Part shown: positions 1 through 11,632 of the stretch, in pieces | How positions within the stretch are numbered: position 1 is the stretch's first letter | How the letters are laid out: each line of letters starts with the position of its first letter | Source of the DNA: Phallusia mammillata | Taxonomy: Eukaryota > Chordata > Ascidiacea > Phlebobranchia > Ascidiidae | Assembly: GCA_003260075.1 (NCBI GenBank) | Contig: QLIY01000505.1 | Coordinates: 1 to 64,000 of the forward strand | Reading direction: 5' to 3' | Length of the DNA: 64,000 nt | Notes under the pieces: model-generated | Told to the model about the DNA's origin: nothing | The model's database searches: none | What the model saw: only the letters and a program-made list of their open reading frames with translations | Made by a program: the position numbers and the translations under genes

Positions 1-2206
1 TATGATGCAATATATTTATGGCGTTTCTTGGTGTTACTAATAAGAAAGACAAAGGTTTTCTTTTACAGTAGAAAAAACCTTAAACAGGTCCACGATTGGA
101 CGGACAGTACCAAAAATTGTAAAGGATGAGTATCACCAAACCCGAAAATGACAGCATATAGTTTCAAACGGGTTTGTTCTACAGCCTTTGTTGCCCCAAG
201 AGACCTTGATCGGTGTCTGCTTTCTTGTTCAATGGAGTTGATTTTACTTCGCCCGATAAAACAAATCGTAGCAGCACATGTGTGCCAATATATTCACTAA
301 GTCGAAAATAGGTAATATAGTTGATCGTAAACGCTTTCTATTTTACATCAACATTAAATTGCACCTCAGTATCAGCAACAGCTATAATCTACAGCAAATT
401 TAATCAAATATTAGACAACGACCTTTACAAATAAATGCAAATTTTCGGCGCACATGAAGATTAATTGTGTTCGCATTTTTTAAATATATTTAGGCTTTGG
501 AACTGTCATAAAGAATTGTATTTGTACAAGAAACAGGGTTTCGATAGTAATAGATACCAATTAGTCGAGTACGTCCAACTTATGCTCTATTTTATGTCAA
601 TAGACACAACGCCAGTAAAACGGTTTGTGCGCCCCTACTTTGATCTATAAATGGTTGGCAACATGAAGGTGCAATATAACCGAAAGATGATTAAAATCGT
701 GGCTTTGTAATTGTTTACGAAAACGGCTTTAATCAACTTTTCTTGTCGCTATCTAAACATTTTAGACCTTTCGCGAACCCTCCTGATTTAATGCAGCTTT
801 TCGCGACCGCATGTTTACTTTATTAACAGTGTGACCTACAATCATCTGCTCTGAATAACAACTAACATCTCACGTATTCTCATGTCACAATAAGACTACA
901 AAGCTTCGAAACGAATAAAAAGTAAAAGCGTATTAAGTATATTTTTCGCTGTAATGATTAACTTGCATGTTTTGAAACAATATTATCAGTTCGGCCCTTT
1001 GCATCATTATATTATTAGCGACACCTCAAACTGTCAAACGTTCTTACTTACTCATCTAACACTGCATAATTACTTGCAGACATATCGACCCTTTTATGAA
1101 TAGTTGCCGTTATCAATTAACAACCTTTCTAACATTCTAAAGTGAACTTCAACTAAGATGTCAGTACAAAATGAAAGTACTCTTGAATATATTCATATGA
1201 AAAGAAATATTTCACAACTCACTGGAGGGGGGGGGGACAAATAATGTTACAACAATAATGTACATGACAAATAAAATAGAACAGATGCATTATATATGTG
1301 AATAAACGGAAAGATATGAAAGTTTTGTTTATAAATCTATTCAAATTAAACTAATCAATGCAATCTAATGTATGGGAAAATGTAAAGCAGTTTTAGTCAT
1401 AGTAATGTGACAATTAAGGACATAAAACTCACTGGATTTGTACAAACAATAATGCAATAATTATGATCAAATGCCAAATGAAATTCAAACCACACATTAA
1501 AGACTTGAATAAACAGCAAGATTTTTAAAAATAAAATGCTTGTTGTGTGCGCTTACTATAGTTCAAACTCTAAAATAGAATAGGCCATGAAATTCTTTGA
1601 ATTGGGCTAACAGATTCTTTGAATCCATGGCATGAACCCAATTGGGCACCACTGGTTGAAATCGAACAGTTGAAAACTAGAATCACACAAAGTCTGATAC
1701 TGAACATAATTAACCCAAAACAAAATAATAAAACCTCGAAACTAGCCATACTAAAACAGTGGTAACTTTTCTTAGGCGAATTATTGCATTTTATGGAGGC
1801 AGTGACAACAAATCAGAATAAATAGCATATCTGACCTAATGTTTGGCCAACAATTCCTGATGAAGATAATTGTTACATGGGGGTTTACATTTACACAACA
1901 GTAAACAAGGTTTGGCAACATACACTAGTGTTATTGACATTGATGCTAATGTTCAAATGAAAAGCATTTAAACCAAACAAACCTTAACAATATCTTTAAG
2001 CATGAATGTAAATACATTACACTCACTGGTTAGAAATTGGTGAAATAGAAATAGCAAACCATTCATGAAGTATTTTCAATGTTAAAATAAAACAATAATG
2101 GTAACTAATGTGAACAGTTTGGTATAAATGTAACACACTAAGTAACAGATAAAATATTGCTTACTGTATACTAATGCGGGTAAAGTAAAAGAATACAGGT
2201 GGTAAT
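1..2206. other. AT-rich DNA, no gene seen
   Basis: No exon series or recognisable protein homology on either strand; only short chance ORFs. A G run lies at 1227-1236. The phrase 'ctcactgga' recurs near 1218 and 1429, hinting at an old repeat. The block ends at a long G tract. Confidence 0.5.

Positions 2207-2255
<49 letters not shown>
2207..2255. repeat. Uninterrupted 49-base G tract
   Basis: Forty-nine consecutive G with no interruption. Unlike most shorter runs here, no clear direct copy of the left flank follows it. Such a pure tract is more likely a sequencing or assembly product (a poly-G read tail) than genomic, but it cannot be settled from the sequence. The mirror case is the C tract at 56995-57050. 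Confidence 0.7.
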
Positions 2256-2529
2256 CGAGAAAACTTTGCAAAAAATGTAAACGAATTTTCATTAAATATA
2301 TTCATTAGCGTTTTTTTATTTAACTTCAAGTTTAAGGTCTTGGCATACAAAACTTTTTCGCACTATGGAAGTTAACACATAAAACAAAGCAGGTTTTTAA
2401 ATGTAAATATGCAGGAATTTGTTTTTGCGCCCTGTTATGCAGTTGTAAGATTAAGCACCATAGCAAAGTTCGTTCACCATGCCATGTCAACATGTGCAGT
2501 TCATTGTGAGTCTTGTCCAACAGCAGTTA

Positions 2530-3480
2530 CCAAAAAAGGAGCAGGATTATTGTGGAAACTTTAAGGAGCACTGAAAGCTTGGCAAGTGTGTCGTAGAGTT
2601 CAGGAGGTCACACCATATGCAATGCAAAGATTAAGGATTAATTAAACATGTTATACAAAAACTTAACATTATACACTTGAAACATATCTGATGCAAAATA
2701 TATGTATGTAATTGTAAAGGCTTTTCATGCAGTTAAAGCCAGAATAAAGGATGAACTGGAGCTTTTGATTAATTTTAGATTTGCAATCACCCATATTATC
2801 TGTTTGCATGTATTAGAAATGCTCGTATTTGGTTTCTATTGGCAATTACTCGCTTCAATCAAGTTTCTGAAGTGGACAAAACCATTTGCAATGACACAAA
2901 TAAAATTGTTTAAATGATGCAGATGAACTGTGTTGGCCATAAAAAAATAAGTTTAGATTCAACTTTAAAGCCTACATACGTGTTAAAGCACCAAAGTACC
3001 TTGAAGATCACTGCTATTGCATCTGCATTGGAGAGCCTGATTTTTGTGGGAAAGGACTAAAGAGCTTGGCAAGTGTTTCGTTGAATTCAGGAGGGGGGGG
3101 GGGTCACAAATAAAATTATTTAAATGATGCAGATGAACTGTGTTGGCCATAAAAAATAAGTTTAGATTGAACTTTAAAGCCTACATATGTGTTAAAGCAC
3201 CAAATAACATTTTGTACCTTGAAGATCACTACTGTTGCATCTGCATTGGAGAGCCTGATTTTCGTGGGAAAGGACTAAAGAGCTTGGCAAGTGTTTCGTT
3301 GAATTCAGGAGGTCTCACCATATGCAATGCAAAGATGAAGGATTAATTAAACATGTCACAGAATAACATAAATTTATATATTTCTATCATACCTGATGCC
3401 ATGTATATGTATCTAATTGTAAAGGCTTTTCATGCAGTTAAAGCCAGAATAAAGGATAAACTGAAGGTTTTTTATTGATT
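2530..3480. repeat. Partial tandem repeat units
   Basis: A module containing 'gcttggcaagtgt...ttcaggaggt...ccatatgcaatgcaaagat...aaggattaattaaacatg' appears at about 2570-2650, again at about 3060-3100 (cut by a G run at 3093-3103), and at about 3285-3355. A linked stretch ('accttgaagatcact...tgcatctgcattggagagcctgattt') occurs at about 2999-3042 and 3219-3262. A related form lies inside the 5.9 and 7.0 kb repeats. The 2930-3103 and 3104-3340 copies are probably alleles joined by the G run. The underlying unit looks like a non-coding transposon fragment. Confidence 0.55.
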
Positions 3481-4394
3481 TCAAATTTGGAATTACCCAT
3501 TTTTATCTGTTTGTATGTGTAATAAATGCTCGTTTTGGGCTTCTATTGACAATTACCCGTTTAGATCAGTGTTTTTTAAGAGGGCATAATCATTTGCAAA
3601 AGCACAAAAATGTGTTTAAAGATTTTGTAAGATTTTCAATAAATGTAATAACTTTTTCTAACCCTTTAAAGTAAATTTATTATTTGAACCAGTGGTTTTC
3701 AACCCATGGGGGTTGTTTGGCAAAGGTAAAATGAAAAAGTTTAGATAGTAAACGTTTATCAGCAATAACAAAATGAAAACATCTAAAAGCAATAAAACAG
3801 TCAAACCAGGTTAGAACTTGTTTTGTGTCCCATTGTAACCATTACCATACAAAACAAATGCTTTATTATGTCACTTTACAATTTATTCAATGCAAGTGCC
3901 ACAGCACCTCGTGGGCAAACTAACATCAATCACAGTAAAGCATGCGGTGTGTTGTAACCGGAAACTTTATACATAAAATCTGAAAGAGCCGGCAAGCTCC
4001 GACTATTATTTCTCATTGCCCGAAGTGAGAGTTTATTCTAAAGATTGTTAAAAAATATGAACATTTTTGAAAGAGGGTGACAAGTTACATTTGGTTGCTA
4101 AAATGGGTTGCAGTTTGAAAAAGGTAAAAAAAAACATTAACAGAGTTTGAAATAAAACATCATATGTTATGAACTTAAACAATAGTAAAACCATTCTCTA
4201 ACCAAAAATAAATGTTAAGTTTGAGTGTATAAAAATATATTTAAAATCAAATGCGGCCCTTGGCATAATTTTCAACTGCAATGTGGCCCTCTTTCACTGA
4301 TTGTTGGTGTGTAAATATTGTTGAACTGACAAGACTGTTTTAATGCATGCATTCAACATGTAAGTTATAAACATACTGAGTTTAATTCCTATTA

Positions 4395-6435
4395 CAGACG
4401 AATCCGGTTAATCGCATAATCCGTTTAATTACATCACAATTAAAAATCCCAAACCGTCGCCCATCGTTTGTTAAGAAAATCGTCCGGTTAATCGCATATC
4501 GGTTTATCGCATAAACCGGATATTCGCATCGATTTTCAACGAAATATGCGATTAACCGGATTGATGATCTCTATGTGAAAGTCGAACAGACAGNATGTGT
4601 ATAAAGATTTTGTAAGATTTTTAACTAAATGTAATAACTTTTTCTAACCCTTTAAAGTAAAGGTTATTATTTGAACCAGTGGTTTTCAACCCATGGGGGT
4701 TGTTTGGCACAGGTAAAATGAAAAAGTTTAAAAAAGTAAATGTTTATCAGCAATAACAAAATGAAAACATCTAAAAGCAATAAAACAGTCAAACCAGGTT
4801 AGAACTTGTTTTGTGTCCCATTGTAACCATTACCATACAAAACAAATGCTTTATTATGTCACTACACAATTTATTCAATGCAAGTGCCACAGCACCTCGT
4901 GGACAAACTAACATCAAACACTTAGTAAGTAAAGCATGCAGTGTGTTGTAACCGGAAACTTTATACATAAAATCTAAAAGAACCGGCAAGCTCCGACTAT
5001 TATTTCTCATCGCCCAAGGTGAGAGTTTATTCTAAAGATTATTAAAAAATATGAAAATTTTTGAAAGAGGGTGACAAGTTACATTTGGTTGCAGTTTGAA
5101 AAAGGTAAAAAAACCACCGATTTAAACAAACATTAACAGAGATTGAAATAAAACATCATATGCTATGAATTTAAACAATAGTAAAACCATTCTCTACCAA
5201 AAATAAATGTTAAGTTTGAGTGTATAAAAATATATTTAAAATCAAATGCGGCCCTTGGCATAATTTTCAACTGCAATGTGGCCCTCTTTCACTGATTGTT
5301 GGTGTGTAAATATTGTTGAACTGACAAGACTGTTTTAATGCATGCATTCAACATGTAAGTTATAAACACACTGAGTTTAATTCCTATTATTACAATTTTA
5401 TTTACTACTGTCGGCCATTGTAGACCGGGGGTATGAGAAACTTTCATGAAAGCTCAAAGGGTACTAGCGCTAAAAAGGTTAAGAAACACTGGTATAGATT
5501 ATATTATTTTTAATGTCTACATCAGGGGTGCACAACCTGCAGCTGTAGGGCCACATGCGACGGTATAGACAAGTTTGTGTGGCTGTAAACATGTTTCTTA
5601 TAATATATGTACTGGCAGCCATGACAGAAATAAAAACTCCTTTGCCAAGTATTTTGATTTTCAAACTGCTGTAAACACATTTTGTGGAACTGAAAAGTAT
5701 TACCAGCCTAGTAGCCATATGCATCAAACTTTTTGTATGCCTATTGTGTGCAAACAAAGCGAAAAACAGATACACTTTCGTCACAATATAGACTATATAG
5801 GCTTTTTAGGTGCCATTGGATGATATATAAATATGATATATATTTTAAAACAAAAACAAGCAGGTAATTGGCGGCCGTTGGTGATCTGCAACGCGGCTGT
5901 CATAGCGCAAGGTTGTGCACACCTGGCCTACATACATGCAAAGGCACCAAATCAAATTTTGTACCTTGAAGATCACTGTTGTTGTGTCTGCATTAAAGAA
6001 TCCACTGAAGAACTTCTTAATTGTCAGCTTTGGGTTGTTACATCTGAAATAATAATAACAATATTAAGTACAGGTAATTTGGGCTGTTGTTGTTGAAGGT
6101 ATACTTACATGCATTTATGATGAATTCAGATTTGATTGAACAGAAAGCCCTCCNCACGATGTTGTTTAGATTCACATAATTGGTAACGTGCCAACGACTG
6201 ACATATTTTATGTCTTCTATTTGTGACCTTGCGCAACTTATCAGGAAGAACACCAATTAAAAAGGCAGTTATTCCTCTAGTACTTGTTGCTGCTTTAAAT
6301 TTTTGAAGCAACGATCACACGTTGATCACGTGACAGTCACGCTAGTCTTGCAGCTGTAGTTTTGCTGAGTAAGCTAAATATTTTGCTGAGTAACCCGTGG
6401 CAAATCGATGATGCGATTAACCGGATTCGTCTGTA
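4395..6435. mobile_element. TA-flanked inverted-repeat element (pogo/Tc1-like), split
   Basis: The left end reads CAGACGAATCCGGTTAATCG and the right end, at about 6413-6435, is its reverse complement. Comparison with the empty-site copy at about 5385 shows that the target contributed only TA, duplicated on both sides. A TA duplication plus CAG termini fits the Tc1/mariner-pogo group. Only about 200 bases of the left part (4395-4593) and about 280 of the right part (6155-6435) are present. No transposase reading frame is seen, so this is a non-autonomous copy or an incompletely assembled one. The intervening 4595-6153 is the other allele. Confidence 0.65.
5523..5925. mobile_element. hAT-type miniature element, copy 1
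   Basis: Begins CAGGGGTGCACAACCTGC and ends GGTTGTGCACACCTG, imperfect inverted ends. Flanks are GTCTACAT and GCCTACAT, an 8-base target duplication with one mismatch, as for hAT transposons. No transposase. The same insertion occurs in the second allele copy at 6569-6971. Confidence 0.7.
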
Positions 6436-6568
6436 TTACAATTTTATTTACTTCCGTCGGCCATTGTAGACCGGGGGTATGAGAAACTTTCATGAAGGCT
6501 CAAAGGGTACTAGCGCTAAGAAGGTTAAGAAACACTGGTATAGATTATATTATTTTTAATGTCTACAT

Positions 6569-6971
6569 CAGGGGGGCACAACCTGCAGCTGTAGGGCCAC
6601 ATGCGAGGGTATAAACAAGTTTGTGTGGCTGTGAACATGTTTCTTAAAATATATGTACTGGCAGCCATGACAGAAATAGAAACTCCTTTGCCAAGTATTT
6701 TGATTTTCAAACTGCTCTAAACACATTTTGTGGAACTGAAAAGTATTACCAGCCTAGTAGCCATATGCATCAAACTTTTTGTATGCCTATTGTGTGCAAA
6801 CAAAGCGAAAAACAGATACCACTTTCGTCGCAATTTGACTATGATAGGCTTTTATGATATATATATACTTATTTCTTTACATCAGTAATTTTAAAACAAA
6901 AACAAGCAGGTAATTGGCGGCCGTTGGTGATCTGCAACGCGGCTGTCATAGCGCAAGGTTGTGCACACCTG
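6569..6971. mobile_element. hAT-type miniature element, allelic copy
   Basis: Same element, ends and flanking 8-mers as 5523-5925. It differs by small substitutions and indels, as expected for the other haplotype of the same locus rather than a second insertion. Confidence 0.65.
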
Positions 6972-7199
6972 GCCTACATACATGCAAAGGCACCAAATCA
7001 AATTTTGTACCTTGAACATCACTGTTGTTGTGTCTGCAGTATCCACTGACGAACTTCTTAATTGTCAGCTTCGGGATGTTACATCTGAAATAATAATAAC
7101 AATATTAAGTACAGGTAATTTTGGCTGTTGTTGTGAAAGGGATACTTACATGCATTTATGATGAATTCAGATTTGATTGAACAGAAAGCCCTTCTAGAA

Positions 7200-7850
7200 A
7201 CACAACATAGTCCAACATATTATGCAAAAAAAACTACACACTTAAACCCTAAACCTACAAAAGAATTATGAAAACCTACAACTGAAAAAAGGGAAAAATC
7301 TGCAAAACAGAAGTATTAAACCTGCAACAGACAAAAAGGTTAACTATAAAGAGAAGACTTACCATTATACCTGTAAGAAACAGTTAATAAAACCTAAATT
7401 ACTTTAAAAATCAGAACCCTAAACCTAACACCTGTGAAAAAACAGTTATACAGCATTACACAAATCCAATTATTTTAAACCGGAAGCCCTAAAACCTGTA
7501 AAATAAAACACCTGCAAAAACATGAGCCCTAAACATGTTACATAACAAAAACAAAATATTAAAACCTGCAAAAACAAAAATAGTTTTAATGACAATTACA
7601 GGAGCCAAAAAATCTGTGAAATAAACTATGTTTAATGTAACATTAAAAGCTGCAAAAATGAACAAAAAATATATTATATTGTTAAAACCTGCTAAAAGTG
7701 ACAAAAGTTTGTTAATATCTGCAAAATAAGTTAAAAAATATGGTAAAACCTGCAAAATGTGGGGGGGGGGTTAAAATTGACAAAAGTTTGGTAATATCTG
7801 CAAAATAAGTTAAAAAATATGGTAAAACCTGCAAAATGTGTAAAAAGAGA
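7200..7850. repeat. Degenerate short repeat rich in 'aaacctgcaaaa'
   Basis: A 650-base stretch where variants of 'taaaacctgcaaaa' and 'aaccctaaacct' recur every 20-40 bases with much drift. It is an old minisatellite or simple repeat without coding potential. A G run at 7761-7770 separates a near-exact copy of the last roughly 50 bases. Confidence 0.5.
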
Positions 7851-8279
7851 AATCAGTATTTTTGTAACAAATATCATGTTTTACAACCACCCTAAAAAGT
7901 CGAATCATGCCCCCATAACGACAAGGTGGCTGGGTCAAGCAGGAAAACGGAACTGATATAGTAAGTGTTAGGTAAGTTAGCCTAAATCCACAAGAAAAAA
8001 TGGGTGTGACCAGCAAAAGTGGGGTGGGAGCATTTTTATAGCGCATTTTACAATAAAACAAATTTCAAGCGAAAAAGTGAGTTAAATCCAAGCTTAACAT
8101 CTCGTTTAAATATTCTTTTCATTAAAAGAATAAGCAAATGAGTTATATAAGCAAGGACAACAAAAGCTGGTCACAAACCCGAAAAAAATCCACAACACCC
8201 CTATCATTACTTTTATAATAGGCGCAAAGGTTTGTTTAAAAGGGTCCAGTGATGATTACAGCGTATAACTCAACAACAT

Positions 8280-8890
8280 GGTATCACTGTTCCCTGCCCT
8301 TAGAGACCCCCCAAGGACCCAAATGAATTACGCAATTGCAGGGCTGGGATATTTTAACAACAGTTTGCGCCCTATCAGGGTGGCTCACGGGACTTTTCTG
8401 GCGAAATGCTATGTCGGCCCCCTCAGGCTTTCGAGCCAAAGCCTTCATTGAGAGTAACTGTGTCCGGTACTCAGTCCCGCCTGCACCGCGGCCGGCGCAA
8501 TGCGGTGGAGGCCATGCCCAGTCCGTGTTTCTATGCGCACCTTATTGTAGCTAAAGCCATTTAGCAACGCGCCACACCTAGCTAGAAAACGATTTAAGCT
8601 AAATTCCCTACATGGCGCGCGAATCCCAAACGCATCTAACCTATGTTACCTAGCCTAACCTTAGTTAACGAGTGCTACTCTAGTTCTAACCCCTAGCGCC
8701 AACTTGCTGACAATAGTAGCACTCCTACAGACTTGGGCCTTTCTTTGACCACCGAGGAAGACTCACTTTACGGATCCTCCTCGGCAAAGAATGGGTCACT
8801 CACCCTAGCGCCAGTTAGCCTAAGTTAGTTTAACAGTTCCGCAAACCCGATTGACCCACGACAGACTCCTATGTTTACATACAAGTAAAT
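8280..8890. other. GC-rich block of unknown nature
   Basis: About 600 bases markedly richer in G+C than the surrounding AT-rich DNA, with several CGCG and GGCC sites. A stem-loop can be drawn at about 8743-8778 (CCGAGGA pairing with TCCTCGG). No multi-exon protein or known RNA is recognised. It could be a CpG-rich promoter, a transposon remnant or an unrecognised RNA gene. Confidence 0.35.
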
Positions 8891-10619
8891 ATTTGACGTT
8901 AAAAGATGCTGGTTGATCGATGAGGAATGAATTGAAGTTGGTTAGAAATGCAAACGTCTGAAAAAAATACCCAAATTAATTTGAGCGCAATTTATACATC
9001 AAGCAGCAGCGCGATAACGTTTATAACTCATTGTGTCTAGTTTTCATATTAGTAGAAATTTATTATCTAGCAGTTTCTTTTATTATTAAATATAGTTTAC
9101 TCAAAAAAAGTTAAACAAAACTTACCATGTAAAACATCAGGCATCCAACACGAAAAAAAACTTTGCAGTGAGAAAACGTTGCGAAACGTTTGTAGTTTTG
9201 GCGCGCACCATCGATGGTTGCATTCGAATTCAAATTCGCAAATATATTTTTTAAAATAAATTGGCAACAAATCTTCAATATATTGTGTGGTAGAGATTTT
9301 TATTGATGGTATTGTGTTTTTTTGGAATTTTTTGATGAAGGTTTTTTCCGAATATTTCACACAAGAACACCAATGTCAAACAAAACTGTGCTGTAGCCTT
9401 CTTAATCCGGGACAACACAGGTTAGAAAAAGCACATTTTAATATTTTAGACTAAAAAGCTTAATACAACAAGATTAAAATATATTTTGTCCCCCCCCCCG
9501 GGCGGCTTATAAACGAGGGCGGCTTACAATCGAGCAAATACGGTACAACAAGATTAAAATATATTTTGTTCCAACTTGTGTCTTTATTGTGCAAAAACAA
9601 AATGATCGGTACTTCTAGCAATATTATTACTTAAAGTAAGACGGATTGGGCCAAATATTAATTGTAAGCTTTTAATTCAGTAATGTATCCTACTGAGTCT
9701 AGTATGCACGTAAAACTTATGATCACTTTGCCTGTGTCTAAAATACGTGACTTTTTGTTTCTGTTCACCTAATTTTGATTTTTTGCCATTTTACAATTCG
9801 GTTTGAAATAATCTAGCACATTTCCAATTCGTCGACAGTGTTGCGTCATCCGTTCCAGTTTATAGCCATCGGCGTCGATTGGCTGAAAAAGTGGGCGTTA
9901 CACCCTCGTGTTTGACATTTACGAATCAAGGTTGGTTCAAATGTAAACAAACTACACATGCCAAGGTTGTAATACTTTACCGAAGAATTACAAAACCCAG
10001 TTTTTTTACATTTTTTGTCCTGAGGGCATTTAACACAATGGTAAGCTGTGAAAAAAAAGTTTAACGTATTATGGTTTTGTTTGTAAACTATTTTTGAAAG
10101 ACCGACTGTTTTTGTCTTGGATAAAGTTGCTAATTACAATGCTTGCCTACTGGTTGCTAACTTAAAGTCACCTTGTAACACTAGTGGCCCTACTACTGGT
10201 AATTTTCCACACGCATGATGTAATCGGTCGTCACTGTTACGTCATCAGTTGCGCAATGGACGCTTTCGCCGGGCTGCATAAAAGCATGGTTGAAATCAAG
10301 TATCAAACATTTTGTGAGTCTGGGCCTAACAACTTGTTTGGGGTGAAAATCTTGGTTTAACTTATTAAGGCAGATATTTACCTAGCTTTATGCAGTCAAT
10401 TGTGCTAATTGGACGTTAAGAATAGGATAAAACCACAAATAATTTTCGAGATTGCCTTTGAAAACTCTGAATTTATATTCTGAATAACTAAGCAAAATTA
10501 TACTTAGACAGTAAACGATGATAATGGTCGGTTTAGTGTCTGGTGACATAAAGGACAATTGAGCATTGTTCCATTTGAAATAGTAGGCCTATGCTTAAGT
10601 TCGTGAAAACATCCGAAAT

Positions 10620-10821
10620 CAGTGGTCGGCAACCGCCGGTCCGCGAGAAGTTCGTTACCGGGCAGTTTTCAGATTAAATGCTTTGAAACATATTCCCCGG
10701 AAAATATAAACTAACTGACCCGTTTTTATTGCTGAATATTGGTAGTCTTTTTTAGGGTCGGTCCGCGATAAAATTTCAGTTTCGAAAACGGTCCGCAGTG
10801 CAAAAAGGTTGCAGACTCCTG
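10620..10821. mobile_element. hAT-type miniature element, 202 bp
   Basis: Starts CAGTGGTCGGCAACCGCC and ends GGTTGCAGACTCCTG. Flanks TCCGAAAT and TCCTAAAT form an 8-base target duplication with one mismatch. Internal 'ggtccgcga' and 'ggtccgca' repeats. Non-coding. Confidence 0.65.
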
Positions 10822-11632
10822 TCCTAAATGACCGTGAAAAGTATTTTTGCGGTCATTAAAAAGCGCTATTTGTGGCTACGGTGATTGACTACTTCCAGTT
10901 TTAGTGGAAATGCACCACTGTGATTTATGGTTTGTGGCCATACCAGAAGCGCTGTTTGATTTATTAGATTTCCTGTTCCAGCGTTAATACATAGCACACG
11001 TTCAAACAGCTATTTGCTTGTTGTGCCAGTGTTGTGTAGAGTATTTAGTGACCAATGGCGATTTTTGTTTGATAGCGATATTTTTTTGTACTTCTTCGCT
11101 TTAGCTTGTATTTACGTTGTACTGCTACAGGAAATTTTGTTTCAGGGTATGTTTGGGGAAATAAATAATCTGTTTTCGCATTAAATAATGTATTTACGTT
11201 CAAGAAGTATTGGATTGTGGAAGATAAAGTTTGGAAAAAATTGGCATTCGCCAGCAAAAATTGGGGGTTTCCCTAGGTTAAATCCCAACTTTTGCAAATT
11301 GCAATAACATAGTAACTTTCGGCAAGCCGCAACATGTCCGGCTCGCCTGTGCTGTACCCATTCTGATTGGTTAAAAAAAAGCGGCGTTTTTAAAAGTTCT
11401 TGTGAAAGGATAGCTTAGAGTTTTTACCAAATATTTAACATATTTTTTCATGTGTACAGCAAATCAGCAACCTAATAAACTGGGCCCCCCCCCCTGTGAA
11501 AGGATAGCTTAGAGTTTTTACCAAATATTTAACATATTTTTTTCATGTGTACAGCAAATCAGCTACCTAACAAACTGGTAAACCCTTAACCTAATTACAA
11601 CCAATCCCATTATAATTTGCACAAACCTAATT

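Larger units (their letters stand above)
3610..7195. repeat. Nested allelic duplication around a polymorphic transposon
   Basis: The segment 3610-4394 recurs at about 4595-5385, and the segment about 5386-6153 recurs at about 6436-7195. The inner stretch 4595-6153 reads straight through a site that in the outer copies is interrupted by an element with inverted ends (4395-4593 and 6155-6435). Single N bases at 4594 and 6154 mark both joins. The simplest reading is one allele carrying the insertion, with the second, insertion-free allele placed in the middle of it by the assembler. Confidence 0.75.

Noticed and set aside
2207-2255. Biological G-quadruplex or telomere-like signal
   Set aside because: A pure homopolymer without spacing, in a window full of assembly-type G and C runs, is more easily technical.
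8336-8554. Small plus-strand protein in the GC-rich block
   Set aside because: The open frame is expected from the high G+C. No motif, and the composition shifts abruptly at the block edges.
9097-9360. Small protein gene on the minus strand
   Set aside because: An 87-codon open stretch in AT-rich DNA with no splice partners, domain or homology that I recognise.
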